From the NCBI GenBank assembly GCA_030323885.1, contig JASIRB010003442.1, positions 56,972 to 120,971 of the forward strand: DNA of 64,000 bases, read 5' to 3'. The position numbers and the translations under genes are program-made. Below the pieces are notes generated by a model. It was not told the DNA's origin. It ran no database searches and saw nothing but the letters and a program-made list of their open reading frames with translations. Source of the stretch: Branchipolynoe longqiensis (Eukaryota > Annelida > Polychaeta > Phyllodocida > Polynoidae). Shown here piece by piece: positions 51,717-61,499 of the stretch; position 1 is the first letter of the stretch; each line of letters starts with the position of its first letter.

Positions 51717-52311
51717 GGTGTATCAGTTTGAGAGGGTACCTGGTTTAAAATGGGCCTTTTCGCAAAAAGAAAGTTAGTTTTATTTAACAGTGCCTCTAAA
51801 GCACATCGATTTTTATCATCGTCTTTTGGACGTCTAACATATGGTCATTCTGACATATTTCTTTGGAGGAAACCCGCTGCTGCCACATAGGCTACTCTTT
51901 CCGATAAGCAGCAAGGGGGTCTTTTATATGCACTTTCCCACAGACAGGACAGCACGTACCATAGCCTTAGATGAACCAGTTGTGGACACCTGGTTGGGGC
52001 TTTTCGCAATGCACATGCATCAAAGTCAAACGGCAAGCCTGAAATCTTGTCTGAATTTCTGGCTTGCTTTCTGTCTGTGGAGGAGCTCTCTGGAAGCGCG
52101 AGACAAGCAAGTACTGTTCAGGCATCGTTGTAGTGAATATTTCATGCTTGATAGTACGTATTACGCTCTGCACTAACAAGTTAACAAGCAATTAACAAGT
52201 TACTAAATGCGGGTACAATCTCAATCTGGTGGAAATGCCGTTAGATTTTTACACATCTGCATTGCGAAAAGGCCCGTCTTAAACCGAACAACCCTCCAAA
52301 ACTGCGACACC
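51717..52311. mobile_element. MITE-D, interrupted by SINE-C
   Basis: Left end GGTGTATCAGTTTGAGAGGG, then TGGTTTAAAATGGGCCTTTT then CGCAA. The complemented right end reads GGTGTCGCAGTTTTGGAGGG, then CGGTTTAAGACGGGCCTTTT then CGCAATGCA. The left arm continues after the SINE-C (CTTTTCGCAATGCACATGCA). A diverged right half of the same family is at about 57030-57265. No transposase. Confidence 0.78.
51766..51997 (-). mobile_element. SINE-C, truncated, inserted in MITE-D
   Basis: TTAGTTTTATTTAACAGTGC, AGCACATCGATTTTTATCAT, CTTTCCCACAGACAGGACAG and AACCAGTTGTGGACACCTGG match the copy at 33.0 kb. The tRNA-like head is missing. It is flanked by GGCCTTTTCGCAA (51753-51765) and GGCTTTTCGCAA (51998-52009), a target duplication within the MITE arm. 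Confidence 0.83.
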
Positions 52312-52448
52312 CTCCCCGGCCCGCCACGCCCCACCCGCCACCAGGGGTCTCCCCAATCTACACAGGTAAATCACCTACCTGTCACCTCCGCACAAAACAG
52401 AAATAAATGTCAGGCGATCGGAATCAATTTCCCTTTTTTGTTTTATGT

Positions 52449-52573
52449 GTGTGTGTAAACTATGGATTTGACAGTCTGTTAACTTGTTTTTGGTGGGATA
52501 TATCCTGTTAACTTGTTTTTATATCCCACCAAAAACAAGTTAACAGACTGTCAAATCCATAGTTTACACACAC
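52449..52573. repeat. perfect 53-bp palindrome with 19-bp spacer
   Basis: 52449-52501 is the exact reverse complement of 52521-52573 (53 of 53). Homology continues imperfectly outward for about 25 bp on each side (TTTCCCTTTTTT / AAAAAAGGGAAA). The 19-bp spacer contains GTTAACTTGTTTTT, a third copy of part of the arm. This looks like template switching during replication, or an assembly error. Confidence 0.92.
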
Positions 52574-52610
52574 AAGAAAAAAGGGAAATAGAATATATTC
52601 TATCTATAGT

Positions 52611-52611
52611 T

Positions 52612-52658
<47 letters not shown>
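52611..52658. repeat. (TA)n microsatellite
   Basis: About 24 TA units lying between the palindrome and the left terminus of family T. Confidence 0.95.
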
Positions 52659-52661
<3 letters not shown>

Positions 52662-52749
52662 ATGTATAAGCATTATGCGAGTATAAAGCCGCGTAAGGGA
52701 ATTTCTATGTCTTTATTACACTGTATTATGTTATTCCGATATTATATTA

Positions 52750-53234
52750 TTGGCCAATGGGCTTCCTGCATCTATTTGCTTCCTACTCATACGGGTACCA
52801 GTGGCTCCACCACCGCCTGACCATACTTCCGCCGCTACTACTGTCACTTGCGACCGGAATTTTGAAGCGTCAACACCTCCTCCGCCACCTCCTCGCCTCC
52901 TCCCGCCGCCGCCGCCGCCGCCTCTACCACCCGTGATGTCGGCTGTCTACTGTTCTCTCTGTGCGTCCTCGCACAGGGAGGGTGACCTTGAGGCCTGCTC
53001 CCGCAACCAGATCGAGAGCGAGGTCGACGGACAGCCATCACGTCTGTCACGAAGAGCATCGGCTGAGCGGCAGGCGAGATCTAAACAGGAGGGGGACATT
53101 TCTTCAGCCATGCAAGGCATGTCTCTGGAATACCAGGTGAAGGAGGCGAAGGAAGATATCCGTGAAATGGAGCTGGAGGAGGAGATGGCGAAGCTGGACG
53201 AGCAGAGGGAAGGCCTGCGAAGACGCAGGGCCAA

Positions 53235-53240
<6 letters not shown>
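52750..53240 (+). CDS. hypothetical coiled-coil ORF inside family T
   Basis: The open frame has a proline-rich N-terminal part, then from Met at 52935 the segment MSAVYCSLCASSHREGDLEA (CxxC-xxxxH-like cluster). A charged region follows (residues about 120-165 of the long frame) with alternating E/K/R and L/M (KEDIREMELEEEMAKLDEQR) that should form a coiled coil. A basic RRRRAKR runs into a TA microsatellite. The codons are GC-rich, unlike the AT-rich flanks. It may be a fragment of a transposon-borne protein (for example a gag- or capsid-like N-terminus) or a captured exon. I do not recognise the family. Confidence 0.35.
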
Positions 53241-53271
<31 letters not shown>

Positions 53272-53292
53272 TACAGTAGTGTACGACAATAC

Positions 53293-53375
53293 ACATACTA
53301 GGATCTTTTCCATCCTAGCAACATCTAAGGTCACATCATAGTGCTGACCCATTGGGAGAACAGGCCAGAGTAAGG
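53293..53375 (-). mobile_element. SINE-1 tail fragment
   Basis: CATCCTAGCAACATCTAAGG then TCACATCATAGTGCTGACCC and ATTGGGAGAACAGGCC. Minus-strand 3' part only, with about 70 bp deleted internally. Confidence 0.6.
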
Positions 53376-53476
53376 GGTGTTGCGAAGCGAGAGGTGCCCA
53401 GAAGGAGCACTGAAAACATTAGGGACTATTCTTTATTTATATTCACATAATAAATTATATAGCATATATATATATA

Positions 53477-53958
53477 TGTCGTGGGGGATGATGAAAATGG
53501 GAAATATTGCGCCTAGGGCGGGACTAGAACCCACATCTCTTTACATTCCAGGCCAGTGTGCTAACCATTACACCACCTATGCTCCCTGATGTCACCACAC
53601 TACCCATGCCTACCCGTCTATGCGGCTCCTTGCAGACCACTAAACTCATCCCCTGTGGAATTGTAAGTCTTTTAATGCTTACAATTACATGCATACAGGC
53701 AGTGCACTTACACATACACAGGGTAGGTTCAACAACTATACAGCGCGTAGCTTGTACAGGATCATGGTCATGGCAACCAGTGTCGTGGGGGGGGGGTGAA
53801 AATGGGAAATATTGCACCTAGAGCGGGACTCAAACCCACCTCTCTTTGCATTCCGGTCCAGTGTGCTAACCATTACACCACCTAGGCTCCTTGATGTCAC
53901 CACACTACCCACGCCTACCTCTCTATGCGGCTCCTTACCTGAGAGGTCAGTGCAGAAA
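53477..53958 (-). mobile_element. SINE-2, dimeric copy 2
   Basis: On the minus strand: full unit (53958 to about 53648), then junction (CTTACAATTCCACAGGGGAT then GAGTTTAGTGGTCTGCA), then a second tRNA-like head ending at GTCGTGGGGG/CCCCCACGAC (53477). The order and both borders equal those of copy 1, so the dimer is the propagating unit. Confidence 0.82.
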
Positions 53959-54119
53959 TCCTCCGGTGCGACTGACCCTGGTCAACATATGGGGGAGGCG
54001 AGGTGGGTGAGATGGCGCCACCGGTACAGTGTTGTATCTTACGGAGGATAACAATAATAATAATAACTAATATTACCTTGCGAATCTTTATACTCGCATA
54101 ATATGTTATACATCACATA

Positions 54120-54770
54120 ATAGAGCTTGTTCAAACGACCACTCAGATTCCAAACCTATGTTGTCCTGACAAAGCAGGGCTCCTATCAGTGGAGCTATGG
54201 TGAAATGAGTTAAAGGCATCTTGTGCATTTGCATTGGCAAACTGTTCGCACAAGGCAGCGAGTTGCTGAAGACAAGTACATCTGTACACACATAGTTGTG
54301 AATATATACATATAAGGTTTCAAATATTGTACAAATATTTGAAGGGTTCAGACGCAAAAAAAAAAACCCACTGCAAATCCATTTTTAGTTGTTTTCTATC
54401 AAATAGAATTAATTGGCTGTTGTGCTTTCCAGTTCAAGTCTATCAATTTCATATCGAGTAGGGAATTATATAGGGATGTGGCAGCTGCTGTGCAAAAACA
54501 GATTTGATTATCAGAATGATGGCAGCTTCAGCTCAAATGTGGTAGTCATCGTTTCATTTTTGACCCGAATGGTGTTTGTTGGTTGTTGCGTTTGAATCCT
54601 TCAAATTTAAACCTCAAAGCAAACTATGAATAAAACAACACTCTGCGTTGTCAGGAAGTCGGGAGCGCTTCGTGTGTGGCCCGTTCTGTAATTGTCACCA
54701 AAAGACTCAAGATAGTGGGGTTAGAGCCGGGATGAAGTAATGGCCGCGCACTCTTTAAAGTCGAAATCTG
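54120..54770. other. single-copy stretch, no gene recognised
   Basis: Balanced composition, an A-run at 54356-54366, and short frames of 60-83 codons without features. Possibly intronic or intergenic unique DNA. Confidence 0.4.
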
Positions 54771-54777
54771 ATGATTT

Positions 54778-55330
54778 GGTATGACAACAACAATGACAAC
54801 ATCAATAACATTAACAACATCAATAACAACACTAATAACATCAATTATGACAAGAACAACGACAACATCAATAATAATGACACCAACAATGACAACAGTC
54901 AAAACAACAGTAACAAAAATGATGACAAGAACAAAAAGACAACAACACTGACAACACCAGTGACAACACCAATGACATCACCAATGACAGCATCAATGAC
55001 AACAACAATGACAACAATCACAACAGCAATCACAACAGCAATCACAACAATGACACCAACAATGACACCGACAATGACAACAACAATGACAACAACAATG
55101 ACAACAACAATGGCAACAACAATGACACACAACAATGACAACAACAATGAGAACAACAATGACAACAACAATGACAACAACAATGACAACAACAATGACG
55201 ACAACAACAATGACAACAACAATGGCAACAACAATGGCAACAACAATGACAACAACAATGACAACAACAATGACAACAACAATGACAACAACAATGACAA
55301 CAACAATGATAACAACAATGACACCACAAA
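54778..55330. repeat. 12-bp AACAACAATGAC repeat
   Basis: From 55074 onward near-perfect AACAACAATGAC units. The left part is a looser mixture with CACCAATGAC and CATCAATAAC. The unit is a multiple of 3, so a 251-codon plus frame (poly-N/D/T) and several minus frames (poly-V/L/I or C/H) remain open. Confidence 0.93.
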
Positions 55331-55439
55331 CAAATTGCAACATTACCAAAATGATACTCTTTTAACTGGCCATGCTTATACATATTGCATAAAAACCTGC
55401 CGTCCTAAGGTGGTGAGCATCCACAAACAAACTGACCCC

Positions 55440-55625
55440 ACCCACCCACCCACCCACACAGGACACAGGTCACGCCCCCTACCGCCCTCACAGCGCCTTA
55501 TTACGGACTGGTGGCGTATACGCTAATTCAATCAGCACCTCTGATTATTCCTGGCCGGAAACTAATGTCCGCCATCTCTGTGCCAGGAACCACGTGACCT
55601 CAGCCCGGGATTGTGTGTTTTGTCC
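55440..55625. other. single-copy island with homeodomain-type and E-box motifs
   Basis: GCGTATACGCTAATTCAATC, AGCACCTCTGATTATTCCTG and GGAACCACGTGACCTCAGCC (CACGTG) sit between low-complexity tracts. No exon. A weak enhancer or promoter candidate. Confidence 0.3.
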
Positions 55626-55649
55626 CAAACGCAGTTCGCCCACCTCTGA

Positions 55650-55775
55650 CCCGGCCCCGGCCCCGGCCCCGGCCCCGCCCTTCCCCTCCCCCTTCCCCTC
55701 CCCTCCCCCTCCCCCTCCCCCTACCCCCCTCCCCTTCCCCCCTCGCCCTCCCCTCTTTCCCCCATCCCTCCACCC
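55650..55775. repeat. C-rich polypyrimidine tract
   Basis: (CCGGCC)n followed by CCCCTCC runs. Low-complexity frames only. Confidence 0.85.
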
Positions 55776-55805
55776 ACTCACTGACAACCACTCCACTCCG
55801 ACCAG

Positions 55806-56369
55806 AAGGGATGACCGAATGAGTTGAGCGTCCGTCTCCCGTTTTGGTAAGATTGTGGGATTCAAATACACAGGTTAGAATGAACCCTGGTCGAGTCAAA
55901 CCAATGACTTAAAAATTGATACATGTCGCTTCCTAGCCAGGCACCCCGCATTATTAGGATACGGCAAGGACTGGTTGCCTCAGTGTCAGGATATGCAGTT
56001 ACTATTAGTATTACAACTAATAGTTAATTTATATTATGTATAATACTTTTATTATCAAACATGATTTGCATGTGGTTATTATTGCAACTGATAGTTTCAT
56101 TTACGAACCAACAAATTGTACTGAGTGGCCGGAAGACCAGTGCTCTGGCACTGACAAAAGGCATTATTCAGCGAATAAACTACATTTGAGTAAAAACAAT
56201 TAAAAATTGACCGAGTGCGATATCGGGTTATGGTGCCGGCGACTTGGTTTCCCAGTCCTCCCCTGTCCTCCCCTGTCATAAAGTCGCCATGAGTGTGCCC
56301 TGTCACAAGTCAGTACCCGTCTTGGTATGACCTTAGATATTGCCAGGGCGTAAAACTCCAACAACCACC
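55806..56369 (+). mobile_element. SINE-1 interrupted by a LINE-like 3' end
   Basis: Head and linker 55806-55990 (GGGATGACCGAATGAGTTGA; CAAACCAATGACTTAAAAAT). Body and tail resume at about 56205 (CCGAGTGCGATATCGGGTTA ... GGGCGTAAAACTCCAACAAC). The intervening 215 bp is a separate insertion. Confidence 0.8.
55991..56204 (+). mobile_element. truncated LINE-like 3' end
   Basis: TGGCCGGAAGACCAGTGCTC then TGGCACTGACAAAAGGC, followed by GCGAATAAACTACATTTGAG then TAAAAA. It parallels the poly-A-tailed element ending at 41213, so both are 5'-truncated copies of one non-LTR family. Confidence 0.65.
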
Positions 56370-56514
56370 CACTGCAGTCCGAGACCAGCGTTTACAGCCG
56401 TGTCATCGCCTGGGGGCAGCTACTGTCGATAACCTCCTCCTGTAATTATAATCAAACTGTGCCCAGTCGCTACTGGGTCAACTTCACTCTGGGTCATTGA
56501 AGCCACCTGGAGTC

Positions 56515-56612
56515 GGACGGAGGAGACTAGCAGGTAGAGCGTCCGCTTCCTCTAGCGCCGCGAGGTCGCGAGGTCGGTTCGCCCAGACAGGGTCAAACCC
56601 CAACATTTTCGC
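56515..56612 (+). mobile_element. degenerate SINE-1-like head
   Basis: AGCAGGTAGAGCGTCCGCTT ... CGCGAGGTCGGTTCGCCCAG then GGTCAAACCCCAAC. A tRNA-like D-arm and box-B-like region remain, but no body follows. Confidence 0.45.
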
Positions 56613-56674
56613 TTAGTTCATGGCTAGATTCTGGATATAGATTTTAAAATTATTCTTTGGTATATTAGTTTGTT

Positions 56675-56932
56675 GTTTCCTTGTTGTTATTTTACGTCCT
56701 AGCAACATCTAAGTTCATATCAGGATGGGGTTATATTAGTTGACTAGGCATGGGAAATTTCAATCGCAGACAATTGGTCTTCCTTATTCCTCTTGCCCTA
56801 TCCTAGTAATGCCAAACACCAGGATAGGTAGCGACAAGTATCAATTCTTAAGTCATTGGTTTGACTCAGCCAGGGTTCGAATCCCACGATCTACCAGAAC
56901 GGGAGGCGGACACTCAACTCATTCACTTGCTG
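56675..56932 (-). mobile_element. SINE-1 subfamily b copy
   Basis: A tail piece (TTGTTATTTTACGTCCTAGC then AACATCTAAGTTCATATCAG) and GGGAAATTTCAATCGCAGAC then AATTGGTCTTCC, followed by the linker and tRNA-like head (GGGTTCGAATCCCACGATCT). It shares the subfamily b insert with 38.1 kb. Confidence 0.75.
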
Positions 56933-57029
56933 TCCGGACCGCACTTCATCCACACCTCTCTCTATCTCCTCTCTGCTGGCCTTGCTCCTCCTAGATATTG
57001 TTTGAAAAGAGTTCCAGGAGGGGGAGCCC

Positions 57030-57265
57030 GCCAGCATTTCACTTTCTACTCTTAGTCTTACTCTGTCCTTCAGGAATCATTGTTGTCAATATGTTATGCT
57101 TGATAGTATATATTATCCTCTGCACTAACAATTTAACAAGCAATTAACAAGTTATTAAACATGGGTACAATTTCAATCAGGCAGAAATGTGTGCACGTGC
57201 ACATTGAGAAAAGCCCAGTTTTAAACCAGGAACCCTTTTAAACTGCGACACCAGTCCGGCGTTGC
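57030..57265. mobile_element. MITE-D right half, diverged
   Basis: TTATGCTTGATAGTATATAT, CTGCACTAACAATTTAACAA, GTACAATTTCAATCAGGCAG and the end TTAAACTGCGACACC match 52110-52311. The left half is missing. Confidence 0.7.
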
Positions 57266-57289
57266 CCGTGGCTGGCCGTGTGGTGGCGC

Positions 57290-57660
57290 TGTTCACGTTG
57301 CTATTGAGAGTTGTGTGATGGGTGATGGTTTGGTGGCGAGTAGTGTGGTGTGTGCAGGGTGTGGGTGTGGGTAGTTGGGAGCTGGTAAGGGGGGAGGCCA
57401 TGGATGCAGTCCTGGGGTAGCCCTGAGGGCAGCCCCCCGGGTACTGGAGGAGGAGAAGGAGGAGAAGGAGGACAAGGAGGACCGTCCTCCACCCCGAACA
57501 CATGTTAGGAGCACGACCCTCCTGCCCCCCCCCCACAGCTCCCCCCCCCCCACCATATCCCCGCACACACATACTCGCAGATTCATGCACCCCCCCCCCC
57601 CCACCCAAACAGAACCGCGACCTCTGCCAAAGCGACTACGCAGAGCTAAACTCTGACCTT
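57290..57660. other. GT-rich, then poly-C spacer
   Basis: GGTGTGGGTGTGGG-type repeats (57300-57385), GGAGGAGAAGGAGGA (57446-57480) and poly-C runs (57525-57555, 57590-57602). No gene. Confidence 0.5.
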
Positions 57661-57699
57661 GGAGTCCTGACCCTCATGTTTAGTAGGGTTTGTGTGTAC

Positions 57700-58389
57700 T
57701 CTTTTTTTCCTCCTGTTCCTCCTCCTACTCCTCCTCCGCCCCCCCCCCACCCTCCCCTCCCACTCCCCTTCCACTCCCCCCTCCCTTCCCCCTCCCTTCC
57801 TCATCATTTTCCTCATCCTCATCCTCTCCCCCAATCCCACCCCACTCCTCCCCCTACACTCTCCTCCCCCTATCTTCCTCCTCACCGCATCCCATCATGT
57901 CCGCCCTCTCCCCCTCCTCCGCTGCCCCTACCCTTCCCCTGCCCTCTCCCCTACCCTTCCCCCTGCCCACCCCACTCCCATCTCCTTCCCCTCAATCATC
58001 TAGACACTTCGACCCCTTCCCCCCTACACTCTCTTTATCTCTCTCCCCTCCCCTTCACTGCCTCTCTCGTTCTGTAGCTCCTCAGTCTCCTCTCCTCCCA
58101 TCCCCCTCCCTCTCCTCCCCCTCCTCCCTCCCTTCCCCCTCCCCCTCCTCTCATTCCTCCCTTCCCCCCCCCTCTTCCCCTCCACCCTCATCCACTCCCC
58201 TCCACATCCCTCAACCATCCCCTGCCCTCTCCTCTCCTCCCCCTCCACCCCCCCTCCCCCCTCCCCCCCTCCCTCCCCCCCTCACCTCCCCAGCCCCTCA
58301 CCGACCCCTGCCCTCCCCGACCCCTGCCCTCCCCCCCCCCTCCCCTCTACCTCCCCACCCCCCCCCCCCCCCCCCCACCACCCCCCCCC

Positions 58390-58423
<34 letters not shown>

Positions 58424-58556
58424 ACCCCCCCCCCTCCCCCCCCCCTACCCTCTCCTCCCCTCCCCTCACCCTCCCCCCCTCCCCTCCCCTCCCCTCCCCC
58501 CCCTCCCCCCCTCCCCCTCCCCTCCCCTCCCCTCACCCTCCCCCTCCCCTCCCTCA
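57700..58556. repeat. CCT/poly-C homopyrimidine region
   Basis: About 850 bp almost purely C and T on the plus strand. It begins as (CCTCCT)n, becomes CCCCTCCC, contains long poly-C runs (58358-58450) and ends in CCCCTCCCCT. Frames up to 294 codons (P/S/L or G/E/R) are artefacts. It should readily form G-quadruplex/i-motif or triplex structures. Confidence 0.93.
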
Positions 58557-58769
58557 CTGTGCTGTAAGTGGTGAGTGGTTGGACAGACTGCCGACATCAG
58601 ACCGTTTATGCTCCACCTGGTGGTGATGTGTGTACGGACAGATCTTTGTACCACGTGACAAGCCCCGTCTCCCGGCCGCCATTATAGTTCTTCTAAGTCT
58701 CTCTGAGTTCCAGAGAGATTGCAGTCTCTCCTATATATCCCAGTGTCTATTCTATCACAAATGCTCTTT

Positions 58770-58829
58770 CTCGATTCTATTCTAGTATATTACATGCTAT
58801 ATCCTATGTTATATCCTATGCTATATCCT
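58770..58829. repeat. TATATCCTATG short tandem repeat, left part
   Basis: CTATATCCTATGTTATATCC units. They resume after the neighbouring element (59603-59645). Confidence 0.75.
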
Positions 58830-59602
58830 ATAGACCTATTTCAATGTCTGTAAACATTGTGTATGCGCGCGCAGCTTGGCTGCAGACCGAATGCACACTG
58901 CCACTGGTTTGCCGGTACGCGCAGTGCAAAACGTTTATTTTATTCAAAATTAATAGAAATGCAGAACCGTAACCATATAAATTTAATATAATCTATTCGG
59001 TGAATATGTTTTCTATATGTGTTCCAAGCGGTTTGTGTCTAAGTTGTGTGGTTTTACAGATATTTCACTTTTTCTGTAAGAAGATTGCTCATGGCCATTG
59101 ACAATGCACTGAGTTTGCCGATACGCGCAGTGCAAAACGTAGGTTTTATTCAAAATTAATAGAAATGCAGAACCCTAACCTTATGAATTTAATATAATTT
59201 ATTCGGTGATTATGGTTTCTATGTGTGTTCTAAGCGGTTTGTGTCTAAGTGGTGTGGTTTTAGAGATATTTCACTTTTCCTGTATGAAGATTGCTCATGG
59301 CCATTGACAATGCATTGAGTTTACCGTACGGGCAGTGCAAAACGTCTATTTAATTCAAAATTAGTAGAAAAGGTGAACCCTAACCTTGTGCATTTAATAG
59401 AATCTATTCGGTGAATATGTTTTCTATTTGTATTCCAAGCGTTTTATGTCTAGGTGGTGTCGTTTTAGAGATATTTCACTTTTTCTGTATGAAGATTGCT
59501 CATAGCCATTGAGTTTCCAGTGTGACAGTGTGTCATCCTGCAGCCAAGCAGCGCGCGCACTGACCTAAATACCCATGCTGACGTCATATGAAATAGGTCT
59601 AT
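58830..59602. mobile_element. 773-bp element with three 206-bp tandem units and inverted termini
   Basis: Termini ATAGACCTATTTCA / TGAAATAGGTCTAT. Subterminal inverted repeats TGCGCGCGCAGCTTGGCTGC then AG (about 58863-58884) and CTGCAGCCAAGCAGCGCGCG then CA (59538-59560). Between them three units of about 206 bp start at GCAGTGCAAAACGT (58921, 59127, 59332). The design recalls bivalve elements with a tandem-repeat core (pearl-type), by memory only. Confidence 0.75.
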
Positions 59603-59694
59603 GCTATATCATATGTTATATCATATGTTATATCCTATATCCTTCCACTATACACTCTCGTAGCCCTACTCTCCCCTATCTCCTATCTCCTATA

Positions 59695-59745
59695 CAATTG
59701 GTTGATGTTACGTCCTTGCTACATCTGAGAGTGCAGACTTTGTAG
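59695..59745 (-). mobile_element. SINE-1 tail scrap
   Basis: CAATTGGTTGATGTTACGTC then CTTGCTACATCTGAGAGTGC. Only the 3' end of the SINE survives. Confidence 0.45.
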
Positions 59746-59857
59746 TTATATCCTATAAACACCTGTGGCTATATCCGAGAGACCAAATCCTATAGATAGC
59801 TTTATCTAATAGCTGTGTCAGACAGACTCTATAATCCTAAAGTCTATAACTGAGCTG

Positions 59858-60181
59858 GACGTTGCATATTCCGATGGTTTTGAGTTTTAGTCATGTTTCT
59901 GAGATAAAATATATTAAATTGATAATTGTAACCTACATCACTTTAGTTTGAAGTAACTTTCATTTTAAATGGCTAACTTATGAAATATTTGAAGTGCGAA
60001 CATTCAACATTAATTTGGGCATCCAGGACACTATAGGCTTATGCAGTAAAAGCTTCTCTTAAATTGACTCAGTGTGCCCTTCTATGTGACAATAAATATG
60101 TACTATGTGCATCAGTATCTAAGTCATATATGTAGAATCAAATCTAGATGAGTGTTTTGGTTTTGACTATGCAGCTTTAAT
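59858..60181 (-). mobile_element. family F, nearly complete
   Basis: GTTGCATATTCCGATGGTTT ... TGAGTGTTTTGGTTTTGACT then ATGCAGCTTTAA. A short deletion removes GAAAATTTGATGTTTCATCG next to the right terminus. Confidence 0.78.
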
Positions 60182-60209
60182 TCATGAGTGTAATTAATAT
60201 GCTACTTAA

Positions 60210-60588
60210 AGTTAAAGCTGCATAATCCGATTATTTTCGGCATGTGCCATTTTTGGATAAATATATCGAGTTGGTCGTTCTGCTTGATATACATTAATTT
60301 AATTTGATTGAAGTGATTTTTATTATAAATTGTATACTTGGAGATATTTGAAGTAGCAACATGGTATATTAATTTTGGTGTGCACATGGAAATCCTTATA
60401 ATCTACCTTACTTAAAACTCACTAACTTTGGAGATATTTGAAGTGGAAACATGCTAAATTAATTTTGGCATGCACATCGAAATTTGGACACCATAGGATT
60501 CAGCAGTAACGGGTTCTAATATATTGACTTAATATTCCCTTCTAAATTAGTTCTATGCAGAAATGTTTATTAAATGCACCAGTATTTA
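60210..60588 (-). mobile_element. family F, rearranged copy
   Basis: GTTAAAGCTGCATAATCCGA then two partial passes over the same internal segment (GGAGATATTTGAAGTAGCAA at about 60341; GGAGATATTTGAAGTGGAAA at about 60431). It ends AGTATTTAAAG, where the next copy begins. Confidence 0.7.
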
Positions 60589-60945
60589 AAGCTGCATAGT
60601 CCGATGATATATCAAATTTTCAAAACCAAACTAATTATCTAGATTTGATTTTAGGTATCTAACTTAGATACTGATGCACTTATTAAGCATTTGTTTCTGC
60701 ATAGAAGGCAATACTGGGTCAATTTAACAGAACCCCTTACTGCAGAGGTCTATGGTGTCAGAGTTTTGGCAAGCTTGTCTAAACTAATTTTCCATGTTTG
60801 CACTCAAAATATCTCAAAAGTTTACCATTTAAAATAAAAGTAACTTTGAAGTAATGTAAAGTAGATAGATACTAGTGATCAATCTAATAAATTTATCTCA
60901 GAGAAAAATACAGAAATTCAAAACCATCGGACTATGCAACTTTAA
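60587..60945 (+). mobile_element. family F, full length
   Basis: TTTAAAGCTGCATAGTCCGA ... CCATCGGACTATGCAACTTT then AAG. About 357 bp, near consensus, plus orientation. It directly abuts oppositely oriented copies on both sides. Confidence 0.86.
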
Positions 60946-61420
60946 GTTGGATATGTAGGATTTAATCCAGATAAGCGTTTTCATTTTGAAAATGGTAGGC
61001 TTCCATTGGACTATCTGTGCAAGACTCCAAAATACTACTTCGGACCGAAACTGGGCGCAGTGGCCGAATCGGTAGAGCGTGGGTGTCGCGTGCGGAAGGT
61101 CGGGAGTTTGTCTCCCGATCGAGTCAGACCAATGACTTTAAAGTTTATACTAGTCACTTCTTAGCCTAGCGCTCAGCATGAATAGGATAGGGACTGGTTA
61201 GCTCAGTGTCAGGATAATGTGACTGAGTAAGATATCCGGTCATGGTGCCGGCAACCTGATTTCACAGTGAGGCAGCACTATAAAGTCGTCGTGAGTGCAC
61301 TCTGTCACAAGTCGGTACCCGTCCTGATATGACCTTAGTTGTTGCCAGGATGTAAAACTCCAACGACCAACCAACCAACCATGAAAATTTGATCGTTTTC
61401 ATCGGACTGTGCAGCTTTAA
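60946..61420 (-). mobile_element. family F right-end pieces around a SINE-1
   Basis: 60946-61030 is a family F right end in minus orientation (GGATTTAATCCAGATAAGCG ... CCATTGGACTATCTGTGCAA). After the SINE-1, 61379-61420 repeats such an end (GAAAATTTGATCGTTTTCAT then CGGACTGTGCAGCTTTAA). Confidence 0.65.
61049..61376 (+). mobile_element. SINE-1, full length
   Basis: CTGGGCGCAGTGGCCGAATC head, GGGAGTTTGTCTCCCGATCG box-B region, complete body, and tail GGATGTAAAACTCCAACGAC plus (CAAC)n. Confidence 0.85.
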
Positions 61421-61499
61421 GAAAAAATTACTCGAACATGCGCTTACGTAACTTTGGGCGCTAGTTACTAAACCGATCGGCGATCCGTTGATACAACCC

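Larger units (their letters stand above)
52657..54119. mobile_element. inverted-repeat-bounded segment (family T), about 1.46 kb
   Basis: Left terminus ATGTGATGTATAAGCATTAT then GCGAGTATAAAG. Right terminus (complemented) ATGTGATGTATAACATATTA then TGCGAGTATAAAG, about 42 bp at roughly 80-85%. Between them lie a GC-rich ORF (52750-53240), SINE-1 scraps and a dimeric SINE-2. No target duplication is clear next to the TA tract. It could be a DNA transposon remnant or a retroelement with inverted termini. Confidence 0.55.

Noticed and set aside
54771..55526. 251-codon Asn/Asp/Thr-rich frame
   Set aside because: 12-bp repeat. Minus frames over the same interval are also open.
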